The notes beneath the pieces were generated by a model, which ran no database searches, had not been told where the DNA came from, and was given only the letters and a program-made list of their open reading frames with translations. A stretch of DNA of 64,000 bases, from the NCBI RefSeq assembly GCF_032854445.1, contig NC_088300.1, positions 56,330,984 to 56,394,983 of the forward strand, read 5' to 3'. This document shows positions 49,601 through 61,600 of this stretch, piece after piece (position 1 is the first letter of the stretch; every line of letters begins with the position of its first letter). This DNA is from Liolophura sinensis. Lineage: Eukaryota; Mollusca; Polyplacophora; Chitonida; Chitonidae. The position numbers and the translations under genes were made by a program.

Positions 49601-52600
49601 CATATGAAACACATGTTGCCACTGCACGTGTGGCACGTGGAGGCCTCTGGGTAAATTTAGGTGTCAGCTGTTGAAATTGGCCTGTGTTGTGTATGAAAAC
49701 TATAGACCTGCGTGTCTAGCATATTGGGTATTTCATGCATGCAAGGATACGTTTTCTTCCCTTTCGGTAATTTGAAGATTTTAGGTATGGACTTTTTACG
49801 TCTTACAAAGTAAACTTTTCAGTCAAACAATAGCATAGTTACTCTGTATAATATTAAATGCGTATTTAAAACACGCACAAATCAATCGTAGCTTTAATGA
49901 TACCTACTGGTTAATAATTGCAGCAGAATGAAAGAAAGTTGGACGGGGGACTGGATGAGGAATCTATGGAAGGTAATATTCAGGCAACATAAATGGACCA
50001 GAAAAAATTGTAAATCCATATCATTCAAGTATAATTCATAATACTTAAGTCAAGAATTGTCCTTTTTTGTCTCGTAGCAATTGTAGAACGTAAAACACGA
50101 AAATGGTTCATATATTAAAAAAAAAAGAATAATATGGCATATTTTATACATCTTGAAAATACCTTCATTGAATGCCAGCGTTGTCATAATTTTGTGAAAT
50201 AAACCTACTTCTTGAGTTACTGAATGATATCAACGCGTAATTGTCATAAAGCATGATAAACCGGTTATTGTGACTATAGAGTATCCTAGGAATAAACACC
50301 CCAAGTATCGATAATGTTTTTATCTTGGTTTGTTTCAGCTAACTGGACCTTGGCCTTGCCCACCATTGAGAAAGCCTGTCAGAACACCCTTTGTCTGTGG
50401 ATGCTACTTGGTATGTGTTTTGACCGGTCTTCGAAGTAATAATTCCAACAATCCATACGCTTTTACAACGATTTTAATCCTCATCGTTTATTCTGTCGTC
50501 TGAAGGTCACAACAATCCATATCCTGTAGATTTTCTCTGTTGTCTGGAGATCACAACAATCCTAACTGTTTTTGTTCCTACTGTTATCCAACTGTCACAG
50601 CAATCTTAATTCCTTTGGTTTCCTCTGTTGTTCATGTCATATACCCTTATTTTATTCTTCATTCTTTTAGAAACTCAGACGAAAGCGACCTCTGCTGAAC
50701 TTGGATCTCTCCACCTGTCAAAAGAGGAGACACTATATAATAATTTGTCCAAAAAGTTCTTGTAAGTTTTGTCAAAGTCTTTTCATAAACTGATCCTTGG
50801 GCGAGGCTTTAAGTTTTGGACAAAACAAGTTGAAATTTTTCTGTTTTCTGTGTCACCAGTTGGACTAGATATCATCTCTTTCACTGTATATCCAGTTTTG
50901 TTTCTTATTTTCGTAGCTTTCTGCCTGTGTGTTTTGTTATGAATAGTATTGTACAAATTTTCATGGAAATGAAATGGTAGACTGACTGAGTCTTGGGGCT
51001 AAGAAAAAGTGAGGCTGTGCTGAAAGTATGAAGAGCATCTTAAAGGAGAAGAAAATTGTTAAAATGGCACTATAGGCTGATCCTCCATCTTTAACACCTT
51101 GTAATCTATGCTGAGGGTGTGTTGCCTTTCAGCCAGTGAGAGTCGTTAAACCTGCCGGCTTGTTCGTGTAAACTCGGAACCTACATCCAGGATTCCGGTT
51201 TCCCGGTCGTCAAGCGGAAATCACCGAAGCAACCGGCTGTCACGTACATTTTCTACCGGAAATGTACGAACTGCACTTCGGCGGTTTCCGACAGAAATTC
51301 TCCTCTTAACACAGGAGGCTTCAGGACTAGTTCACAGAGACGCCCACAACGGATTTTGGCGCTGAATTTACTTATAATTTATCAGCTTGAGGCACATATC
51401 AGAATATTTTTATGGCATGCACCTGCGAGGAAATGCATACTCTTTTCAGTGGTATTTGTTTGATATTTAAATTTTCTTCTCCTTTAATACTGTAACTGAT
51501 TTATTACAAATGTTTAAACTTTTTGATGTTCCAGGGATAGAGCACATGTTACATTTTGGATGTCAGCTTTGAAAATCGCAAACTTTAAAGCATCCGATCA
51601 TTCGAAGGCCGTCTATCTGGTAAGCTTTATATTCACACGTCTTATATGAATTACTGTCCACATCCTTTTTTATTAGTTTGAACTGTAAGTGAACAAATAT
51701 ATTGTTTGGTACAGACATGTACAGTAGTGAAACGGGCCATTGTATTGTAAAAGGAAAAGATAATAGCCTATAGAATAAGAATGGAATTGACATAAAATAT
51801 CCCCAGTCTGAATGTATACAAGAACGGGCCGAGCCGGATTCCACCTTGTCTTTACCCTTGTATTTAGATATGTAACAGTTGTAATCACAAGACAGATTTA
51901 CAGCACCCGCCGTAGGGGGTCATGTTTTTACTGACGTTAATTTATCTGTCTGCCTGTCAGCAACATAAATTAGGAAAATTTTATGCAGGGATCTCAGTTT
52001 GGATGTAATGTTGTGCATATTTTGACCTTGAGCTACAGATTAATTAATTTTGGTCGTGATTTGGGGATCCTGGAATGCTGTTGATTCTTTAGCATGAACA
52101 ATTTACCACAGAAATGCAGAGTATTGTCCCCTTTTTTGTAGTGGCGGTTTACGCTCTCTGAGTGCCATAATTCCTTTTTATGCAATTTTTTATTTTATTA
52201 GAGTTTTACGCCGCACATGTTTAACAATATTTTGTTTACATGACGGCGGTCATGCAGGTTTGTGATCGAGCACGAAACTACCGTATATCGCAAAGTATCT
52301 TTAAAAACGCCTGACTTAAAGCCGCAACCAAATCAGCCGATTTTTTTTGTACACAGAAACTTTTCTTAAATATTTAAACATTTTAAGCATTTTATTTCAC
52401 TATTTTTCGCATGCAGGACTTTCAGCTTTCGTTGAACTTTCACTGAAACCAGAAATTACAAGTTTCTCATCTGAACTTAATTCACTCTTCTTCGCAGAAA
52501 TCTCAGCTTTTGTGGAACTGGCACTGTAACAGAGATTTACATTCCAAACTTCACACCTGTTTTACTGGTGGCAACGAGAAGAAGTCCCTGTTCACTTTTC

Positions 52601-55600
52601 TCACTCCAGTTGTTGTCATATTGTAAGTGTGCTGAATTACATTAACTGATTAACCATAAACACACTTTTAAATGTTAGCAAATTCTAAACAGGGAAATCA
52701 AATGTGGAAAGAACGTTTTTTCCTATTTTAATTTGAACAATAGACCGTATTTAAGAAGTTACAGTGATATAAGTAATACTTATTGCCTTTTTATGTCTGG
52801 TCTTAAGTGACAGTATTTTATTTTCTTACAGTTTCAAACAAATAAGATTTAAGTATAATTGCTTCAGCCAAATTATTAACGTTTCATTTTTTCTTTAATG
52901 TCCGTAGATGTGATTTAATAAGTAGTATGCATATATTTATACCCACATCAGCTAGTCATATGGCAGAAAACCAGACATATATTTATTGATATATTTATAT
53001 AGACTTATATTGGTGACAGATCGTTATGCTGAAGTAACCTGCAAAATCAGCAATATTTTCGTGTTTCCCTTTTCCAGGTTTATAATCTACGAATGTGTAT
53101 CAGTTTACATACGACGATGTTGGCTAGGGAATACTACAGGTGAGTTGAGCTAGCCGGGTCACGGGTCTCCCGGATATAAATGGTCAAACTACACGTTTTG
53201 TTTGGAAATGTGTTTAATAGGCACTGGACAACTTTTCAGATCGTAAAGAGATTTGTCTCCGTTAACACCAGGAGTGTGTTGTGTATAGCTGCGTGAAATG
53301 ATGTCACGCACAGTAGCTGATGTTGATTTGAACAGACTGATTCAAATTGCAGCCAGCTCTCCTGATTAATCACATTTGGTTCAGCACTCCTCAGCCCTCC
53401 ATGCTGTTAAATATCATTTGGTGTCATGTTCTCCTTCTATAATCTATATCATAATTTGCCTGAAAAAATGTGAAATACGGCGTTACACCCCAATCATTCA
53501 TTCATTCATTCCTTCCATATTTGTATATTTTCACCTCTTATATATCTGAGAGCGAAAATAACTCTGTGGATGATAAATGAAATGTAGGTTCATGAAATGA
53601 AGTTGGGTTTGGTTTCACATGGTTAAAACAAATATTGTAAACATGTATATTGTAAAATACAGATATTATAAACACAGATATTGCTAATACATATACTGTA
53701 AACACAGATATTTTAAACACGGTGCAGACATGTTTGACTACCAGCTAACCTCAACGCTTTGTTCCTCAAAGCAGACGTGTATAGATTAGGTATATTGTAA
53801 ATACCTTGTCAACATATAGCTTTGACGTGATCTCCATGGTAGTTACGGTCAACGTAACCTGCGCATATTTCCTGGAGCAGCGCTCAGATTGTTATCTTAT
53901 TGATTTCGTACATTTACTTTCTAGACAGTGATCAAGCCAAGAAAATGGGCCACAAACTGGAATTACTGGGCTCCATCATCAAACTCGGACTAATCATGGC
54001 GTACTTCCATTTATGTGATCGGTAAGATGGATCAGCAGCAACTGTAACACAACTCGACTTGCCTAGGAATGTCAATCCCTCTTTCCAAAGGATTTCTTTC
54101 TAACTTGTTTGCTAGAACATCTTGTATATCTACCGGAAGTCATGAACAACATCGTATTGTTTTGTTCGCTACTTGCATGTATTTAATATTTTTGTGAGTT
54201 TGTGTTACTATACTGCATAAATTTATCTCGTAGCGGAATGTCAATCGCTCTTTTAAACGTATGTCTCTCTAACTTGTTTGCTAGGACATCTTGTATATTT
54301 ACAGGAAGTCATGAACAACAGCGTATTATTTTCTTTGCTACTTTCATGTATTTAATATTTTTTGTGAATTTGTGTTAATATACTACATAAATTTATCTCG
54401 TATCGGGTTTTGTTTTATGGTTAATACTTGGTAAACAATATCAGCTTTCAATTAAATTTGATCTACTGATCAGCCAATTTCTTTTAATGAATGGTGTATG
54501 GAGCGTTTTTGCAACGTTATACTTTTTGTCAATGGGTTGAGTCACTATTCGTCGGAGAGTGTGTATTAGTAGTTGCGGAATGTAACTCTTAAATCGAGCT
54601 ACACGAAGTGTTGGGAGAGATTACGTTTAGAAAGTGCTTCTAATGTGTTCAACCGACGGTAAACAACATTTACAGCGTTTTCACATGCACATTAAAACTC
54701 CCTTAGCGTAAATCGATGTCAGTCGAGTGGTCCGCATAATCAACTAACGTGTTCTGAGTCTCACCGAACAAAAAAAGATCCATGACAACCGCACTGACAC
54801 TACACACAAAGTGTCCGAAAGCTGTTTGTCACCATTATGATCACTTGGGAGGACAAGCGAGACTGACGCGATTCAAGCCATCTGACGACAGGGGGAGTGG
54901 AACAGTCAACTTGCCTAGTTTTACTCCAATGATTGCTCACACCGATCACGTGTATGTACGACTATTAGAACGAGATGGTGCCCACAGTGGGTGTAATTTC
55001 TGAAAATGTATTTATTTTAGTGAATTTGTGCGGTTGCCATGGATCATTTTTGGCTCGTCGGACACAGAACACGTTATTTGATTATGGGGACCACTCGGGA
55101 GACATCGATTTACGCTAGGGAAGTTTTAATGCTCATGTGAAGATGCAGTAAATGTTGTTTACCGCCGATTCGACACATTAGAAGCAGTTTCTCTGCGCAA
55201 CTCTTCCAAAACTTCGTGTTCCTCGATTTAAGAGCAAACAAATGCACAAAGAAACAATTCCAGCAACTAGAACGTTTGGTATAATTACGTGGTAATATTG
55301 GAGGGTACGGTGAGAAGATCAAGCTGTCTGAAAGTCACGAGGTACTATCAGCTTAATGTGGAGTTTTGTTAGTTTTTCCCTTGAACTGCGCATGGTCCAC
55401 GAGACCGTTAGGTTGAGTGGGTTATGGCTAAATGGTTACAGTGGTTGCTTTTCATGCAGTCAGACAAAGGGTGTGGGTACAGATAACGTCTTTACATGAT
55501 TTTCTCTCATTGCAGTGAGGATGTTGACTGGATCATAAAGGAGGTCAAGCAGTATTCACATCTCAGGTTCTTCATTTCTCTATCACTTGTCGCCCTTGCC

Positions 55601-58600
55601 GGTTTTCTAACTCTCAAGAAGTCAGATGACGTAAGTTGGGCTTGAGGATGTTTCAGATATTAATTTAGCCGTAAACTAGTATACTGTAGCTGGGTGTTAT
55701 TTCTGGTGTCTTCGGTGTGTCTTTATTATGAGGCATCATTATATTAAATAAGTCGGAATTATTTAGTTAGTTGATTGGCCTTTCACGCCATACTCAAGAA
55801 TATTTCACTAATACGACGGTGGCCAGCATATGACCGATATGACGCAATAATGTTGGAAGCGATTTTGAATATCACAAATATCTGCTATTTTCAAATATGC
55901 AGTCAACTAATTTTTACATTTTTTTCTGGAGGGCCTCCGTGGAAATGACCCAGGAGACTCTCACCAATGCTGTCGCTGTGAGTCCAGCTCAGGCAGGCTT
56001 CCTTTGCGGTCGTATGTGTACGTACGTCTTCCAGCAACCTGCGGATAGTCGTAGTTTTCGTCCGGACTCTACCTTGTTTCCTCTCACCATAACTGGCCGC
56101 CATTGTATTAATGAAATATTCAAACTGGTTCAGAAACGTTTGCACACGTACGAGAGAATAACCTGACCATATATGGAAGTAGCCAACTTCCGGTGACGTA
56201 AATTGAACGTCCAAGTGTATTGCATTGGCAAGTTAACCTAAACAACTTGAAAAATCACTCAATGTGTGGCTGCCTCTAATCGGACATTCGTCGTTAACCT
56301 TTTGTTATCATTCATTTGGTTTGCATTATATACAAGATAACAAATTTGCCTAAAACCTTGTGCATACATACACACAAATTTGAAAAAAATCTTAGCCCTC
56401 AGATCTTTCAGGAAATGTATTATGTTAATTAGCTATTCTTTTAGTAATAGTGTTATCAGATTAAACATACCTATTAAATATGGCTACCTATGGCAGAATG
56501 TACATCGTTTTGGGCATGTCCTCTCTTGGTTCAGGTGTCATTGTTACACAGACAGCAGACGGAAGAGTGGAAGGGCTGGATGCAGCTTGTCATCCTTGTC
56601 TATCATTTCACAGGGGCCAGTAAGGTAAGCCTGTCTCCATTAAAACGTGTCAGGGCGTTAGCCGGATATGCCGGGAAGTTCAGCCCTACGACGTACATGT
56701 ACTTTCTCAAAATTACAATTTATATAGGGCCTCTTAGCTTCACGATTCTCGTGTTTGAGGTAACCCTGGTGCGCCCAGTTGTTCAACAGTGTATTAAACT
56801 TAAGCCAGCCTTAAATCTTATCTGGTACTAAAGCAGAACTAATGGGTCTTCAGTCCAGGCTAAACTTAACACCGAGCTTAACTGTTAATACACTTTTGAG
56901 CAACTGAACTACTTACCTCGTCTGTGTCTGATCTTGGTGACATGCACATGAACTAGCGCTATAAATATGATGACAATTGTCTAAATGAAGGAATCAACTG
57001 ATCTATTGATTTATTCTGGTCGCCGTAGGCCATCAGCTCACCCACTTTGCATATAATTAGGTGAAAACAGGTAAGGTTCAGTCTTGACTGTTGTGCATGT
57101 CGTTGGATGGTTTTGTGATCTAGAGGCTCTCACGGTGAGGTTGTTCAGTTGTGTTATATTTCCCTTGATGTGGGTAAATTCAAATTGCAAAATTAAATTT
57201 GCCATCCATTGTTCTTTGGACCCCTGAGCAATAAGGTGTCGGCGGTACTATTTCGTGACGTCTTACGTAAAGTTTGCTGTAAACCACTTTCCTTCCACCA
57301 GTATTACATGTCATACGTCAAAAATTTCACGGGTGTTGTTACGACCAATCATAACAAGTGTTAACTTGCCGGCGGTTCACACCTGCCCTTCGGATAGTGC
57401 AACGACTGGTTGACCGGTATCAGTATAATGGCTCGGGCGTGGCCTCAGTGAAGCAGCAATAGATGAAACAGCGGTGGAAATCCGTCCTGCAACAAGGAGG
57501 CACATTACATGCACTCTAAGGATTCCTTCGTCGTCATATGACTGAAAATTGTTAAGTACGACGTTAAATCCCTAGCAATCACTCACTCACTCACTCACTC
57601 ACACCTGCCCTTCCAGTTTTCTCCACCCATACTATACTGGTCATGTACCATCGTATATAAATGCAAAGTTCTTGACTATGGCGTTAAACAAGAACAGCCA
57701 GTATATAAACCCTGGGATAACCTCACTGTTTTGTCGTCCCTTAGATATGAATATAATAATTAAAACTGGCTACACCAAATCATTTGTTTTTAAATCAGAT
57801 ATGTCAGATAAATATTTTGTAAAAATGAATTTCACAATTTCCATTGCTAGTGAGAGAATTGCATTTTAAACTAAATCATATGACGTAAACCTGCCCAAAA
57901 GCAAAAAACAAAAAGAATTAGGAGATCGACAAAAGAAAGTTGTTACGACCCAAACTGTCTGTATTATAAAGAGATGGCTTGTTCGAAATACACGACAGTT
58001 TAGCCGCACAAAAAAGTAACCAAAACCTGCAGATTTTATTTTACAACAATTTATTAGCTTTAACAAGAACAGATAATAAGACTTATACAAATACTATAGT
58101 ACTTAAGTTTAACAAGAAAGGATAGCAGTATCTATACAAATACTAAAGTACTTACAATGTCAAGTCCAAACGGACGCATATATTCCACAATATATATACC
58201 ACAATATATATACCACACAGACATAAATGCTCAGAGGCAAATTCACAAGAGGGAAAATCCACAGTATAACTGAGTGTATGGCGAAATATACACAAAATTC
58301 CACAGACAGGGTCCGTGTACTAATAAGCACTGTGTATACAAGAGCACAAATTAAACATACAAGTTCAGACTGAACAAGTGCTCGGTGGAGATAGGATATA
58401 ACAAAGCCAGAGGCTATAGAGACACCCAAATTCAGCACATAAGGCCTACTAAAGTAATACACAGCAAAAGTATCCAAGCTCTCAATAATTCTCCTTTCTC
58501 CGTTTTCTCCCTTTGACCTGCTTTCATAGGTCTTATATAGCCTGGTGGAATTGTCTAGAATAAGAAATTCCTGAACATTTGATGTAAACAAACAGGCACC

Positions 58601-61600
58601 GAACTGAGCGTATTCTGGAACATTCTAAGGTAGAGGCAGACAGCACTCCCTGAACTTAGCATATTTAAACAGTGGCAAGCTATATTTAGAAACTGACGGC
58701 AGTCGTGCACATAACAAAGTATTGGGTACAGATTATGACACCGATAATGGAAATGGCCACCATAGGCAAAAGATTCACTGTATGTCTCAAAGCAGGATAA
58801 GAATTTTCACTTGTTTTGGATTATCAAAATGCACTTTCTTTTTTTTCAGGTCCTACCTATTTATTTTGTAGTCAGGCTCCTTGTGACGTCATACTTATTC
58901 CTCAATGGATATGGGCAATTTACATTTTTCTTTCTCAAAGGAGATTTTGGTGTCAAGCGGGTTCTTCAGGTGAGTATTATACTAGTTGTCATCGTCGGGT
59001 AAAATAAACAATGGGTCGTGCCAGCGTCTGACAATACCTGAGTTCTTGCGAACGGTTGAACAGTGTAAAACCCTTAAACAGCATATAACCCTTTGCTGCT
59101 TACACATTGTGTTGTTGGCTCTCCTTACAAAATTTAAATGCTGTCCGGAGCACGAAACTGACGATTAACAAAAAGAAAATATGTATCAAAATAAATATAT
59201 CCAGTTGCCTAACCTATTGACATGATGCAGGAGGACATCTTCACCTTTAGCGATAAAATAGTCTCCACTATTTCCATTCAGTTATAATTAGCATACAGTT
59301 GAGTTCGGTAAAGCTATTGTTCTCAATCCAGCCAGTTTATACTTTCTGAATACTATACCTGAGCATGTTGACTGGTTGGATGTAATTCTCATTCCTTGTG
59401 TTGTAGACTTTCATCCGGCTAAACCTTCTAGTCCTGTTACTCTGTGTTGTGATGAATCGAGCCTATCAGTTCTATTATTTCGTTCCTCTGGTATCATTTT
59501 GGTTTGTCGTCATCTATACCACAATGGCGATGTATCCGAAGATCACAACGAGCCTGATAGAAAGTGAGTTGTATATCCTTGATGAAATAAAGTTCCAACT
59601 TCTAATATACAAGTGTCTAATTCCACAATCAAGTTTTTCATCCCATATCGGCGATCATATTTATTTCTGTAACAAAGCATCTGCTACTCTTTGAGACAAA
59701 GTCATATCCTGACCAATGAGCCCTGGATTCTAGTCTACAACTGAGTTGATCAGGGACTTAACCCACCCGTCCATCGAATGAGTATATCGACGATCACTGC
59801 CCAGAATTCTTTAAAATGATGATAATTCGATTAGCGTTGAATTATAATGTGACATTTTGTGTATGTTGAACTGAGGTATGTAGTAATTATTTAATGGTTA
59901 TTTCAGATGGATTCGCCGCCGTATAAGTGAAATAATCTTCAGTGTGGAGAAAAACACCAATCAAATATACAGATAAATAGATAATTTCAAAGGAATACAG
60001 AATCGTCGCCGATCGGCTGGTGTGAGACATAAGCAAGCCCCGTCTATCCCTAGCCTAGGCTGAACTTAGGTATCTGATGCCTTTATGCTGGCGTGTCCAA
60101 GGTTTTAACCCCGCAGATCATACTGTCAGCTATTAAGCGTCTATTCTATATCCCTTCAAGGGTATTAAAATTATTAACGGTGCGTTATCAACAATTAATG
60201 GGTCGTTGTTGAATAGCTAATTCATGCTATTGATAACACAGCTTGCAAACAACATTTGACTTAGGCCAGGCACTGATGTTATTTGCTGAACGGAACAACT
60301 GCACCATTTGAGGGTATATTTTATTTCCTTTCTGTAGGTAAGCAGAACCAAGGCTATTGGTACGCGGGTATGGGATCAAAGCTTGTCGTATTGACAATTG
60401 TCATCACGTTATTGTATGTCTGTAAGGTAAGCATGCTGATGTGTGATTGAACATTCGTGTGGGCTCACAATTTCCTTTGGGGATCTGTAAAAATAACATT
60501 TCCTGTTAAAGAGAACATTTCCTGTTAAATCTGGGGTCTAAACATGTAAGGTTGACCTTTCACTAACCTGTCATTAACCTCTTATTTTGCCTCCAGTTGA
60601 TTACTTCTCTCTCTTTTGATGCCTGCCAGAATTGAAAGCTAACGGCGTATTATTGTGGAAAAGAACATTTGTCTATATATTATGTCTTTTGTCTATTCTC
60701 AGACCGGGTTTGACTGTCTTTTCTCGATCCCAGTCTTGGCCCGTATGTTTGTTCTGGACGACAGCGTTCATGAGTGGCGCTTTCGCTGGCAACTGGACAG
60801 ATACGTAAGTCAGAGCAGCCACACACGGCTTTGGCAGTACTATCCTACATATATACTGTAACAAAAGGATCCTATAACTATGGAAAAGTATTCGGGATCA
60901 CAGGTTGTTCTCAACGTATTTCAGTATTTCGGATTATTAAATTTTCACATCTTAAAATTGTCTAATGATATGTACGTGTCTCAGAAAGACTTATAAAATT
61001 CAACAAAAAGTCTCCAAAAAAAATAAGTTGAAAGTTCGAAAATGGATCCAGTTCTCTTTCGTACTATGTGATGGAGTGATAGTTTGACTGGTAACTGAGC
61101 ATCAGTGTAAATCATACTTATCAAGTACATAAAATCCATTCGAATCTATACATTCCCGCATCATAGTTTACTTACCTACCTGAAGTATGTGTATTCGTGC
61201 AATCTTGTTCATTATATCTACAGTAGCCGTGCATATTTACGAACATCACAAACGTTTACAAAACTATTATACCCCCCTTCACAATATCTCCGAATATCAG
61301 TCGAAATCGTCACAATGTCCCAGTTTGTGTATCTGTTACAGAGTGTGGTTTGTGGAATGTTTTGCGCTTTGGCTTATCAGTATATGAAAAGGAACCATCT
61401 GATACAAGAGTCTGCAGACAAGCCGCTGTTCTCAGTTCGGTTCACGCGCCTCATAATAGCCATGGCCTTGGCGGTAATGGCGGTAAGTTCTACAATCTAC
61501 GCATATTTCTTACAGCGCATGCTTCGCTATCAACGTTCATTTTACAGCACTGCCACCACTGGGAAATTTTGTACAGAAATCTTGAACGAGTCACGGTGAT

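Noticed and set aside
58160-58591. 143-codon hydrophobic open frame (minus)
   Set aside because: It lies entirely inside the solo LTR and covers its TATA and transcript-start region; no known domain.
61189-61341. Upstream extension of the CASD1 exon 18 open frame
   Set aside because: The alignment to CASD1 starts exactly after the acceptor ending at 61341, in phase with exon 17; the extension has no counterpart.
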